Positions 1-10,958 of a stretch of DNA of 64,000 nt are shown one piece after another. The notes under the pieces are model-generated. The model was given only the letters and a program-made list of their open reading frames with translations. It made no database searches and was not told the DNA's origin. The first letter of the stretch is position 1. Each line of letters begins with the position of its first letter. The translations under genes were made by a program, and so were the position numbers. The stretch comes from Lepas anatifera (taxonomy: Eukaryota > Arthropoda > Thecostraca > Lepadidae): contig JAOTON010002103.1 of assembly GCA_034440635.1 (NCBI GenBank), forward strand, positions 441,501 to 505,500, in the 5' to 3' direction.

Positions 1-283
1 TATAGTCCCGCTTATATGACGTTATGACGTCACCACTCGGACTTGAATGCAAGCTAACTGGTCCGACCGCGCGTTTACGGCGATCTCAAAATGCAGGTCT
101 GACTTTGAAAGCCTATAAGTCAAAAAATTTTCGGCCGATTTTCAAAAAGTCTTCACCAATCGACGCGCTATTAAATTCTGTTAAATGTGACCAAGTTTCG
201 TTTTTCCGCTGCAAGCGGTTCTCTGGCCACCTTGGAAAAACAGGTGGGGGGCCTCCGAGGCCCCCCTCCAGTGCGCGTGTTAA
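1..283. mobile_element. TTAA element, family E, right portion (cut by window start)
   Basis: The stretch ends in a palindrome GGGGCCTCCGAGGCCCC near 246-266, then AGTGCGCGTG and TTAA at 280-283. This is the same order (palindrome, short word, GCGCGTG, TTAA) seen at the ends of the A and C families in this window. The palindrome centre CCTCCGAGG is unlike the other families, so I call it family E. The left end lies outside the window. An open frame of 93 codons here has no recognisable domain and I do not treat it as a gene. Confidence 0.5.
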
Positions 284-374
284 ATGTGCTGGGCTCGTGG
301 TATAGGAAGATAATCACCCAATATCATTCAACTCTGCTGAGTTGATTTTTCGCGTCGGAGGAATCTAACAAAAC
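284..374. other. short spacer between TTAA elements
   Basis: I see no recognisable feature in this spacer between family E and element B1. Confidence 0.5.
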
Positions 375-1408
375 TTAACCCGCGCCCCACCAGGGGTCCA
401 GCGCCATCTTCGCCCCACCGAGAGGCCATCGATGCTCCCCCCACCTCTAACTTCGAAAATATGAGGGTTAACGTGACTATTAAAAGTACATTGGGAAGCT
501 TGTGTGAATTCGGTATGATTTTCCTTCACGTGTTTAAGCGTTCTGGTCAATGGTTTGACCTCAAGAGGTCAAGTTGGGTCACGGCAGGCTATTTCCACTA
601 AAATATGCAATGCTTAAAAAACCTGGTCATAGCTCTTATGCCATCAGCACTATTGAGATCTGGTAAGGTAAATTTTATAGAAAATCGCCAGGACTTCCCC
701 GCTTTGTGGAGAATAATGATCTTCCACCAGTAGGTTGACCTCCAGCGGGCACATCTTGACCTAAAATGATCTGAGGTCACGAAAGGTCAGAAAGTGCCCT
801 TGCCGTATATCAAATGAAAGCCATTGATAAAACATCACGATGACGTTTAATTCAGCGCTCTAGCTTGATTAGGTCAAAAGTTATCGCTGAAATACTGTTT
901 TTGACCTTGGTGACCTGCGATGACCTCAAATAGGTCAAAGGCCAAATATCGCCCCTGGAATCTGGAAGAGGGTAGCCAAGAATGCTTTTCTGAGAAACCT
1001 GAGCATTTGCAATCATTTTTTGTGACTTTTGGATCATAACAAAGCTTTTCCATGCTTTTCTTATGAGAGAGGTCACCTCGGAACCTGACCTTATGTCACC
1101 AAATCGAAAAATCCTGTATGTAAATGTGGTAGAACCTGGAAGGTTCATCAAATATAAAAAGTTTCAAATCAATCGGCTTAGAAATGCAGCTATGGTAGAG
1201 CTCAAAAGTTGAAGTGTGGTGACCCTGGTTGACCTCGCCTGGTGACCTGACCTAATGTGGCCTGGGGAATAAGTTTTCAGGGATGGTGGGGAAATTATGG
1301 GAGTGAGAGGTAGACCCCTAAACTGCGGTGTTGCGCCTCGTCGTTTTTCTGTTATTCTGAAAAAAACTTTAGGGGTGCCATCGATGCCCCTACTGGGGCG
1401 AGGCTTAA
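375..1408 (+). mobile_element. TTAA element, family B copy 1
   Basis: Non-autonomous DNA element of 1034 bp with TTAA at 375-378 and 1405-1408. The left end reads CCCGCGCCCCACC, then a GCCATCTTCGCCCC linker and a degenerate copy of the family B palindrome around ATCGAT. The right end has CATCGATGCCCC. The interior is crowded with TGACCT/AGGTCA. It is more diverged than the copies at 35.9 and 41.0 kb, so it is probably older. TTAA targeting and ends that begin with CCC suggest the piggyBac superfamily. That is inference, because no transposase is present. Confidence 0.85.
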
Positions 1409-1666
1409 AACGTTTTCCCAGAAACATCTGCCGAGGCCGGAAGAGCGACTTCAGCAAACATGAGCCCACCAGATTAAGAATCATACTTGCTTTCATGGTA
1501 AAAACGAAAAACTACCAGAAGCTGAAGTTTTTAGCAGCCCAGTACAGCCTCCAAGGTCTCCTATCTGAAGGCCTACGGTTTCTTTCATTTTCAGAGTTTT
1601 TTTCGGTGCTGCTAAAAAGATGTGAATTTGTCATTTCGTGAACACGGCAAGCTACTTCAACTATCT

Positions 1667-2528
1667 TTAACACGCGCATTGACGGGGGGCGGGTACCCGC
1701 CCCCCTCGGGTTTTTCGGAGACAGCAGAAAAACGGCGGCGCGCAGCGCCGCCGTACTTGGTATACCTTTTCCCTCATCATTTTTGCAACTTCTGTGAAAA
1801 TTTTAAGGATAGGTCATCTCAGGTCAGGTCACCAGTACAGGTCAACTGACCCGACCTCAAAAAAAGTTTAAGATAGCATAAGTCGGAGCAGGGTGAACTT
1901 ATCCAATTGAAACCTATATCATATAATGGGCTCACCGAGTTCTCTAAAACATGTTTCGGTATTTTTGATATCGATGACCTAAGGTCAGGTACGAAGCATG
2001 ACCTCTCCATTGGTAGTACATGGTAAATATGGTTTTTACTGATTAACTCAGTAACAGATGGTGATAGAGCGTTTATTTTTGCTTCATTAGACTCGCCTTG
2101 GCTTTGCGGTTCTAATGATCTGCATTTTATATAATTTGACCCTGACCTGACCTCAGGTCAGGTCAAATCTTTGATTTGACCTAGCAAGGTCAAATCATAT
2201 ATCATTCGATTCGGCTTGCTGCGAGGATTCATAGAGTTCAAGTCGTTTTGCTCTATCGTTACTTGTTCAGATGTAATGGCCGAAAAACTTAATTTACATG
2301 TTATCCCTATGACGGCATGTGACGGCATGTTTTTGACCTCTGGTGACCTTAAATGTGACCTGACAAAAAAATGGTTCAAATATTCTCGATGGAGAAGTGG
2401 ATGGGCTACCCAACGCCGTTTACCGTTTTTTGCTACCTACCGTGGTTCTCGAGATCTTAGGGGGGGGCGGATACCCGCCCCCTCGTCAATCCGAAGGTGG
2501 CTCAGACCCCCGTCAATGCGCGTGTTAA
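1667..2528 (-). mobile_element. TTAA element, family A copy 1
   Basis: Element of 862 bp with TTAA at 1667-1670 and 2525-2528. The ends are inverted: ACGCGCATTGACGGGGG on the left and CCCCCGTCAATGCGCGT on the right. A GCGGGTACCCGC palindrome lies just inside the left end and a degenerate copy lies inside the right end. A second palindrome in GGCGGCGC...GCGCCGCC form lies near 1732-1752. The right end carries the GAAGGTGGCTC linker between two copies of the CGTCAATGCG word. The interior is rich in AGGTCA in direct, inverted and everted pairs. No coding capacity is visible. Confidence 0.9.
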
Positions 2529-2579
2529 ACGATATACTTCAGTAGAAATGCCTTGCATTGCCAGTGCCCGCAACAAACA

Positions 2580-3020
2580 TTGTCCTGGAGTGGCCAATGC
2601 ATAGCGATCCAGAACCACCCCATTCACTGAGAGAAAAAACGACACCTGATTGGGGTATCAGGTGATGCCGTAAAAAAATTCCACCCCTTTCGGGTATCTG
2701 GAAGACCCCTATTTGCGGAGTCTTTTTCCCACCAAATTTGTGATCAGGGTTGTCAGACTCCTGTCTTCGGAGTCCCGACTATTGATAAGGGAGTCAAAAG
2801 GGTTATCTGACACCCCTGAGGGAGTCATCCCACTCTGCGTAAGGTGTCATTTGACACTCAATAAAGGGGCATCAGACTCCCCTGAAGGAGTCATGATACG
2901 TAAAAAGGAGTCAATTGACGCCTCTGAAGAGAGTCTAAGTGTCATTTGACGCCCCTATCTTGTCCTGATGACCCTCTGTAGAGGTGTCATGAGAAAAGTC
3001 GTGACCCCAAATATGGGTTC
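2580..3020. repeat. array of short palindromes built on GGAGTC/GGTGTC half-sites, left block
   Basis: The block contains repeated half-words GGAGTC, GACTCC, GTGTCA and TGACAC arranged as small palindromes. Examples are CACCTGAT-6 nt-ATCAGGTG at 2643-2664, AGTGTCA-like with TGACACT near 2847-2862, and GGAGTCAATTGACGCC near 2907-2922. A related block lies at 4460-4760. Together they may be the two ends of one diverged element, but I cannot find clean boundaries. Confidence 0.45.
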
Positions 3021-4459
3021 TTTTTTCTTCGAAAGGGTGTGACTTGTTTGTATTTTTGGGGTCAATGCTTCAGCATACACTGATTCTCCGACTTAAATCC
3101 ATCCACAGGACTTGCCTGAGCGTTTCATGAAAACCACAGAGGAAAATAAAAACCATCGTATTCGATCTAAAAAAACGACACACAAACTCGCAATCGAACC
3201 CAATGGACACCTGTTCATCAACCCACACCCTGACTTGGTGGGATCCAGACCGACGGCTGGAAGGGAGAAGAGGGGGGGCAACGGGGCCCGAAATCGTAAA
3301 AAAACTTTTTTAGGAAAACCGGTAAATATCGGGGTTTTCCAGACAATTGCACGGTTTGCCTTTCTCCTGGATCCGCCAGTGTCTGACTCGCAGGGTCTCC
3401 CAATCCCAGAAAAGTTCAACGCCGTTGAGCCACCGTCCCGATGCGCATTCTCACTAGTTGGCCAAAGGCAATCAATACATTTTCATATTTTTGGCGAATC
3501 CAGGGTCGGGGAGCAAAAAGGCATTTGCCCCATAAACGGAAAATTCTCAGGGCAAAACTATGTTTCCCCCAAAGCTGTCAACCTCCTTTTTTGGCCCGAC
3601 TAATATTTATTTTAAAAGCAAGGTTCTAGTGCTTCAACTCTTAACTTCAGACAGAACCATTAAACTTCAGTGTAAACATTAGGCTTAGAGAGCAAAAAAA
3701 CAACAACATATTTTGGTCACATGTTTCACCCCGTGACAATTTTTTAGCTTAATTTCTTTTGGGTTTACCCTCAAAACATACCGTCCAGTTAGATTATGAC
3801 AAAATGTTTCACCATGTGACATTTCTTCCCTTTTCGATTCTGCCCCCTCCCCCGGAAACCTACCGGCTAGATCCGCCACTTCCAACGGTCCTATGCCACA
3901 GCACTTGCATACAAACTGACAGCAGGCCGAATTGGCACGACTTACCTCTCAAGTGGTTTCTTATTGTTATGATTTTTATGGAAGCCGAATATTCATATGC
4001 TTCCTAAAATGCCTTTATCACTTGGGCATGTCACCCACAATGCACCTTCTTAGTGACACCACGAGTTCAGAGAATCCCACTGTATCCTTGCCCACTGCTC
4101 ATCCGGGCTGTTCCTGAACTTGTTCACCGTTTCGCACTCGATAACGCAGGATAGAACTGTTCCATTGTGCCACGGCCCTGTAACCCAGGTGGTTCCGCCG
4201 AGAAATGGTATTTGCACGAGGATGGGCGATCTTGAACTGATGGCCTGGTGTATTGGTGACTTGCGGCTCCTTGATCAGTAGCTCCTTTGACACTCCGTGC
4301 GGTTTTGCATTTTCTCTCAGATAATAATGATGCTGCCGATTATTCATGGAGATCACAACGGAAATGCCACCGAACCGTGTGGCCGATCGATTCAATATGG
4401 CTACCTCAACGGCGGCGTGGTTTGCCTGTCAGCAAAAAAAGACAACGCACGTGCATGCA
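3021..4459. other. unassigned interior, possible GGATCC-ended fragments
   Basis: No gene is recognised. A 163-codon open frame at 3112-3603 has no domain I know and overlaps comparable frames on the other strand. The words GGATCCAG (near 3240), CTGGATCCGCC (near 3368), GGCGAATCCAGG (near 3490) and CTAGATCCGCC (near 3870) resemble the ends of the GGATCC-ended elements at 23.8, 36.9 and 58.8 kb. Decayed members of that family may therefore lie here. Confidence 0.3.
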
Positions 4460-4760
4460 AAGGAGTCCGACTCCGCATTGCGGAGGTATTTGATACCTTT
4501 TTAGACGTCGTACGGTATTCATTAGGGAGTCAAGATCACAGAAGGGAGTCAGCTGACTCTTAGAACAGGTAGCCGTTGTTTTTAAGTGTCAATCACTACA
4601 AATGACTCTCATAAGGGTGGAGATGATTCCTTTGTAGAATCAGACAGTGCTTCTGAGGGTGTCTACGCACGCTCAAAACAGGTGTCCGACACCCCAAAAT
4701 AATCATTAATGGATTTGGGGTATCGGACACCTCGGAAGTGACACCATTTATTGGGAACTG
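4460..4760. repeat. array of short palindromes built on GGAGTC/GGTGTC half-sites, right block
   Basis: The block contains GGAGTCCGACTCC near 4467, GAGTCAGCTGACTC near 4547 and a long imperfect hairpin at 4680-4732. The hairpin arms begin AGGTGTCCGACACCCC and end GGTATCGGACACCT. It uses the same half-site vocabulary as 2580-3020, about 1.5 kb away. Confidence 0.45.
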
Positions 4761-5075
4761 ACCCTTTTCTTTAAGACCAGCGACACTCTAGGCTGGGGTC
4801 GACCACTAAAACTGGAGCCGCAGACTCCGCAGCAGAGAGTCAATGCGACATTGGGTGTCACGAAATTTCTCTCAGTGTTCTGTCCAAAGTTAAAGCCATC
4901 CCAAATTCTTCACAATATTTGAAGTGGAACGACAAAATGAGAGAGAAATGGATAGCAGCATTTAGTTTCGTACGCAATTCTCCATTGAGGACAACGGACG
5001 CAAAAGTAGTTGAGAGAGATTCTTGCGTCGAAAATCTCGGGAGACAATTGCCTCCGTACATATATATCCACAAAA

Positions 5076-5135
5076 ATGGGCTCAATTTCCATGGGCTTAA
5101 TTTCCATGGGCTCAATTTCCATGGGCTCAATTCGC
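5076..5135 (+). repeat. 15-bp tandem repeat, 4 copies
   Basis: Four adjacent copies of ATGGGCTCAATTTCC, with one C/T difference in the second copy. The flanking sequence from 4760 to 5640 holds nothing I recognise. Confidence 0.85.
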
Positions 5136-5650
5136 CATCGAAAGGGCACCAAACTTAAATCTTCCGGAATACATGTTTAGAATTTACTTGGGAGACTTTA
5201 CCAGAAGTACAATAGAATCAGAAAAAAATATCATTGGTATCCTGGTTGTTCATACCTTAGCTGAAGTGCTCTTCTGTACATACGACTCTGTCTCCATTTG
5301 CATGATGTCTGTTATATGACCTTTATGTTCTATATTTTTTGCGTACGGACTTTGCAATTTCAGTATAGTTTGTTCTTGAAAATGAATCGCACTTCGAATT
5401 CTCTTGTGGACTTAATTGTTGGATTGCGAACACTAGCAAAGGACACCAAATGTAACCAGTTCATTTATTTCAGCACGACGAAAGTTTTAGGATCTGGTCT
5501 AGCTTGGCTCAGTGAGACCAAGCCGAACCAACATGGTACGCCGACATAGTGCTCCAACCCTCCGTTTGGCGGCTTGCAATAAATAACCCTATATTCAGGG
5601 ACGCAACAACTTACTGCAAAAAAATCAAGGAATGGATCACCTGGCGAGCA

Positions 5651-6790
5651 CTGTGCACCGATCTGGCTGAGGATGGGTTGCCAGAGCTGGTTGTGTACCG
5701 ATGTTGCTGAGGATGGGTTGCCAGAGCTGGGTGTGTACCGATCTGGCTGAGAATGGGTTGCCAGAGCTGGGTGTGTACCGATGTTGCTGAGAATGGGTTG
5801 CCAGAGCTGGGTGTGTACCGATCTGGCTGAGAATGGGTTGCCAGAGCTGGGTGTGTACCGATGTTGCTGAGGATGGGTTGCCAGAGCTGGGTGTGTACCG
5901 ATGTTGCTGAGAATGGGTTGCCAGAGCTGGGTGTGTACCGATCTGGCTGAGAATGGGTTGCCAGAGCTGGGTGTGTACCGATGTTGCTGAGGATGGGTTG
6001 CCAGAGCTGGGTGTGTACCGATGTTGCTGAGGATGGGTTGCCAGAGCTGGGTGTGTACCGATGTTGCTGAGGATGGGTTGCCAGAGCTGGGTGTGTACCG
6101 ATGCTGCTGAGGATGGGTTGCCAGAGCTGGGTGTGTACCGATGTTGCTGAGGATGGGTTGCCAGAGCTGGGTGTGTACCGATGTTGCTGAGGATGGGTTG
6201 CCAGAGCTGGGTGTGTACCGATGTTGCTGAGGATGGGTTGCCAGAGCTGGGTGTGTACCGATGTTGCTGAGGATGGGTTGCCAGAGCTGGGTGTGTACCG
6301 ATGTTGCTGAGGATGGGTTGCCAGAGCTGGGTGTGTGCCGATGTTGCTGAGGATGGGTTTCCAGAGCTGGGTGTGTACCGATGTTGCTGAGGATGGGTTG
6401 CCAGAGCTGGGTGTGTACCGATCTGGCTGAGGATGGGTTGCCAGAGCTGGGTGTGTGCCGATCTGGCTGAGGATGGGTTGCCAGATCTGGGTGTGTGCCG
6501 ATGTTGCTGAGGATGGGTTGCCAGAGCTGGGTGTGTACCGATCTGGCTGAGGATGGGTTGCCAGAGCTGGGTGTGTACCGATGTTGCTGAGGATGGGTTG
6601 CCAGAGCTGGGTGTGTACCGATGTTGCTGAGGATGGGTTGCCAGAGCTGGGTGTGTACCGATGTTGCTGAGGATGGGTTGCCAGAGCTGGGTGTGTACCG
6701 ATCTGGCTGAGGATGGGTTGCCAGAGCTGGGTGTGTACCGATGTTGCTGAGGATGGGTTGCCAGAGCTGGGTGTGTACCGATGTTGCTGG
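5651..6790 (+). repeat. minisatellite, 40-bp unit, about 28 copies
   Basis: The unit contains GGATGGGTTGCCAGAGCTGG followed by GTGTGTACCGATGTTGCTGA. Copies are nearly identical. The main variant is ATCTGGCTGA in place of ATGTTGCTGA, with occasional GTGTGTGCC. The high identity points to recent expansion or ongoing homogenisation. There is no open coding potential specific to the unit. Confidence 0.95.
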
Positions 6791-7135
6791 AGCGGGGGGG
6801 TGCTGAGTAGCGAGAGTTGGGTGTGTACCGATGTTGCTGGAACGGGGGGGGGTTGGGGGTGCTGAGGAGCGAGAGTTGGGTGTGTACCGATGTTGTTGAA
6901 GGGGAGGCTGCTGAGTGCTGAGTAGTCAGAGATGTTGGGTGTTTGAGCCCGCCGGGTGCTGAGTAGCCAGAGATGTTGGATGTTGGAGCCCGCCAGGTGC
7001 TGTGTAGCCAGAGATGTTGGGTGTTGGAGCCCTCCGGGTGCTGAGTCGCCAGAGATGTTGGGTGTTGGAGCCCGCCAGGTGCTGTGTAGCCAGAGATGTT
7101 GGGTGTTGGAGCCCGCCGGGTGCTGAGTCGCCCTG
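6791..7135 (+). repeat. degenerate edge of the 40-bp array grading into a 41-bp array
   Basis: Two to three longer units with G-runs (near 6788-6910) keep the GTGTGTACCGATGTTG core. They are followed by about five copies of a 41-bp unit containing AGAGATGTTGGGTGTTGGAG. The 41-bp unit is probably a diverged offshoot of the same array. Confidence 0.75.
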
Positions 7136-7650
7136 AGCGGCAGCCGGCGTCATCCCGTGGAAAGTGAAAACCAGCCGCACCGAGCTAATTGTGCCGGCGG
7201 GTCGGAGGTCGGGCGCGCACGGCGCAGAGAAAGCCGGGCGGCGCCAGCACCCGCCCCCGACCAGTCACCCTACCTCCACAGGTCCCAATGTAGTGACATG
7301 GCCTTGGATCAGCGTATCTCATGTACCGCTGCGATCACATTCTGCACCTACTTCATCTATTAAATTTGCCCACTATATGCAGGCTTTTACGGTAGCAATT
7401 ACGCAGACTAGCTTTTTAAAGTCGTTTTGAGAGCAGCTTTGAATCTTTTAGAATAGTTTAAAAAATAATGAGCGATGTTAGCATGAGCGTGGAGCAAAAG
7501 ACATCAATGTTGTGCACGAAAACACCTTCTATCAGGTCTCTAAAGATTGGAGTTTTCAATGCATAAGCGGCAGAACGGAGGGGGGGGTCACAGGAGCACC
7601 GTGTCTTTCCCTTTGGATGGACCAGGGGCACCACCGTCGAGGTGCCTCCT
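7136..7650. other. unassigned sequence
   Basis: A GC-rich stretch at 7140-7265 is followed by AT-richer DNA. I find no gene, repeat unit or element end that I can support. Confidence 0.5.
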
Positions 7651-7785
7651 TTAACCCTCGCCCCGGTTGGATGTTTGGTAGCCCCGTCTTGGGTTTTCGA
7701 CGGCACCAAAAAAACGGCAACGGCAAGTGCCGTGTTTTGGAAGCTTTTCCTTGGGCGATTCTGCAACTTGGAGAACTTCCAACAA
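7651..7785. mobile_element. fragment of a D-like TTAA element end
   Basis: It begins TTAACCCTCGCCCCGG at 7651, followed by GGGTTTTCGACGGCACC and an AAAAAACGGC palindrome-like segment. This is the order seen at the ends of D copies. It breaks off at the TTAA of the next feature. Confidence 0.45.
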
Positions 7786-7835
7786 TTAACACGCGCATTG
7801 ACTGGGGTACCCGCCCCAGTCAATTTGAATCCCTC
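7786..7835. mobile_element. minimal family A terminus (internal-deletion remnant)
   Basis: TTAACACGCGCATTGAC begins at 7786 and is directly followed by a hairpin. Arms ATTGACTGGGG and CCCCAGTCAAT surround TACCCG. The GGTACC centre and the terminal word match family A, but about 800 bp of interior are missing and the right GCGCGTGTTAA is absent. Confidence 0.5.
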
Positions 7836-8004
7836 CCTATTCCCCGAATCAATATTGACCTGGGCAACAAAGAGGCTGATATATTTTTTTATTATTTATG
7901 ATGGTCATTCCATTACATTCCATTCCATCATCTCTTGTGTTTTATTCGCCATCCTGCATGGCAGCCGAGATCGAGAGGGCGGTGTTTGAACCCCACCCCC
8001 TCCT

Positions 8005-8156
8005 CCGCAACTGGGGTGAGAATGGCTGGGATGGCCACTGAGAATGGTTGAGAATGCCTGGGATGGCCACTGAGAATGGCTGAGAATGGCTGGGATGTCC
8101 ACTGGGGCGTGCGTTAAATCGGGGAAGAATGGCTGGGATGGCCACTGGGGCAGGCG
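8005..8156 (+). repeat. short tandem repeats around GGCTGGGATGGCCACTG
   Basis: Irregular tandem copies contain GAATGGCTGGGATGGCCACT. The last copies contain GTTAAATCGGGGAAGAATGG, and the same segment reappears immediately to the right of element D1 at 9352-9395. D1 therefore appears to sit at a TTAA that belongs to the repeat unit. Confidence 0.7.
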
Positions 8157-9355
8157 TTAACCTTCGCCCGGGTGGGGGGTCTTTTAGACCCCCCTCGGGT
8201 TTTTCCGAAGTGACCAAAAAACGGCGGCGCGCAGCGCCGCCAAACCTGGTCTAGCTGTTTCCTCATCATTTTTACATCTTTCCTGAAAATTTGGGCTCAA
8301 GGTCATATCAGGTCAGGTCACCAGGCCAGGTGAAGTGACCTCACCTAAAAAATACTTAGGACCGCATAAAAAGAGAAGGGTTCATCGATCAAGTTGAAAC
8401 TCTTACCACATATTGGGCCCACCTAGAGCTACAAGATTTGTTCCGGGACTTTTGATATTGGTGACCTAAGGTCATGTGCAGAGCATGACCTCCCCATTGA
8501 CAATGCATGGGGAAAATCACGAAATGAGCTTTTCTCAGTAAGTATGGATGGAATCAACTTCAAACATCGGTTGCGACTTGCTCTTAGCCCATTTCTGAAG
8601 CTGATACCAAAATTTTTGACTTGTGACCTTTAAAAGGTCACCTTAGGTCAAATAAGCATTTTTGGTGTTTTTCTCTATACATTTTGAATAAACTAAGACA
8701 GAGCTTTTATTTTGTCACCAAAGTGTTTGTATAGTCACTAGAAGTCAAATGATATACATCATGACTAAACCAGTTCAAGTTGGGTCAGACCGTTGACCTG
8801 GGTCAGGTCAAATTCTTAAATTTGATCTGGCATAGCAATATCATATATCATTCGATTCGTATTGACAAGAGGATTGCAATGGTGCATAAACTATTGCTGT
8901 ATCTTGTTTGGTTTGGAAGCTATTAGCGAAAAAGTAAACACCCTTCTGCATGGGTGGCTATGGACATTCCCAAGAATATGCCCAATATTTAGTGACCTGT
9001 AGCTCCCTAGGCTTTGACCTGACACGAAAATGAATGCCACTCTAATGAAAGCGCATCTCAAGAGCTTTCGAATGTTGTTAGAAAAATGTTTCTAGCTATC
9101 ATAGTTTCTGAGATATATGAGGTTTTCTTAGTACACCTCATATTAGCGATTTTGACCTATTTTGACCTCTGGTGACCTTGATATTGACCTGGCAAGAAAA
9201 ATGACCGAATTGTTTTCGATATCATTTTTGAAGAGCTTTCGATTGCCGTTTTGCGCTTTTTTCTAGCTCGCTTAGTTTTTGAGATCGTGGGGGGTCTTTT
9301 TTAGCCCCCCACCATGGCGAAGGTGGCTCGTACCCGCCACCGGGGCAAGGGTTAA
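8157..9355 (-). mobile_element. TTAA element, family D copy 1
   Basis: Element of 1199 bp with TTAA at 8157-8160 and 9352-9355. Its subterminal palindrome is GGGGTCTTTTAGACCCC on the left, with a degenerate form on the right. It is followed by CGGGTTTTTCCGAAG and the AAAAACGGCGGCGC...GCGCCGCC palindrome shared with family A. The right end carries GGCGAAGGTGGCTC. The interior has many AGGTCA words. The palindrome centre differs from the other D copies, so it is a subfamily. Confidence 0.85.
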
Positions 9356-9529
9356 ATCGGGGAAGAATGGCTGGGATGGCCACTGGGGCGGGAGTTCAAT
9401 CGGGGAAGATGTTACTGAAGCAGTGCCTTTTCCAAGCTTCCGGAGATAAATATGTTGTGGTCAGACACCCACAGGCTAACAGCAAGCCTACTCTGCTAGT
9501 TTTCCCCAGATATGGTATCTTTTGCACAT

Positions 9530-10374
9530 ATAACACGCGCATTGACGGGGGTCTGAGCCACCTTCGCTTTGACGAGGGGGGGTACCCGACCCCCTAAGAT
9601 CTCGAGAACTACGGTAGGTAGTGAAAAACGGTAAACGGCGTTGGGTAGCCCATTCACTTCTCCATCGAAAATATTTGTACCATTTTTTTGTCAGGTCACA
9701 TTTAAGGTCACGAGAGGTCAAAACATGCCGTCATAGGGATAGCATGTAAATTAAGTTTTTCGGCCATTACATCTAAAGAGGTAATGATAGAGCAAAACGA
9801 CTTGAACTATATGAATCCTCACAGCAAGCCGAATCGAATGATATATAATTTGACCTTGCTAGGTCAAATCAAGGATTTAACCTGACCTGAGGTCAGGTCA
9901 GGGTCAAATTATATAAAACGCATGTCATTAGAACCGCAAAGCCAAGGCGAGTCTAATGCAGCTAAAATAAATGCCCTATCACCATCCATTACTGAGTTAT
10001 TCCGTAAAAACCATTTTCCCATGTATTTCCAATGGAGAGGTCATGCCTCGTACCTGACCTTAGGTCATCGATATCAAAAATACCGGAACATGTTTTAGAG
10101 AACTCGGTGGGGCCATTATGTGATATGATTTTCAATCGGATAAGTTCATTCTGCTCCGACTTATGCTATCTTAAACTTTTTTTAGGTAAGGTCATTTGAC
10201 CTATGCTGGTGACCTGACCTGAGATGACCTAACCTTAAAATTTTCACAGAAGTTGTAGAAATGATGAGGGAAAAGGTATGCCGAGTACGGCGGCGCTACG
10301 CGCCGCCGTTTTTCTGCTACCTCCGAAAAACCCGAGAGGGGCGGGTACCCGCCCCCCGTCAATGCGCGTAATAA
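9530..10374 (+). mobile_element. TTAA-type element, family A copy 3, flanked by ATAA
   Basis: Element of 845 bp with full family A ends: ACGCGCATTGACGGGGGTCT on the left and CCCCGTCAATGCGCGT on the right. The flanking tetranucleotide is ATAA on both sides instead of TTAA. By hand count the interior has about 16 AGGTCA/TGACCT words, against roughly 0.4 expected by chance in this length. There is no open frame of note. Confidence 0.9.
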
Positions 10375-10958
10375 TCCTCGGCCTCATTGTGTAATCTCTG
10401 CCATGATCTTAAAGGGCACCGGACCGTGAACACTATAAATGATGGAAGTTACCTCATTGTTCGTCGTTAATCAGACATACAGTCTTAAGAAGATTGCTTT
10501 GGCTGGTGTAAAAATGCCAGAGGCACTCTCTTGAAATAGTTTCCAGTTAAAGATCACAAGGGAACAGGCCATTTTTTAGAGAATACAGCGGCACGTTGAT
10601 TGGTAAAAGAAATTGAAAATCTGTTTACAACTTGTTTTACTTATATGCTTTCAAGTTCAGTCTTACATTTTGAAATCGTCACAATCGTGCGGTCTCACAA
10701 GTTCAGCCGCATTGAAGACTGAGTGATGATATCATGACGTAATATAAGCAAGATGATACGTCAAGTTTGCCTCACATTAACGTTGATACCAGGGTGAAAG
10801 GTCACAGGTCAAGATCATATAAGTATTTTCAAGACCATTGGCCGCAGTGTTCCGGTCAAATGTCGTTTCCCGATCTGATGTATATTATGCTATACCGTCC
10901 AAATTAATGCAATTTAATATCAAATTTCAAGGTCAAAGGATATAGAACTGAGACCTGA
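10375..10958. other. unassigned AT-rich sequence with scattered AGGTCA words
   Basis: No gene is seen. Near 10798-10820 there is AGGTCACAGGTCA (two half-sites, one-base spacer), and AAGGTCAAAGG near 10930. It may be remains of another AGGTCA-rich element into which SINE S1 inserted. Confidence 0.4.

Noticed and set aside
3112..3603. 163-codon open frame as a possible gene
   Set aside because: No known domain, frames of similar length on the opposite strand, and element-like words across the region.
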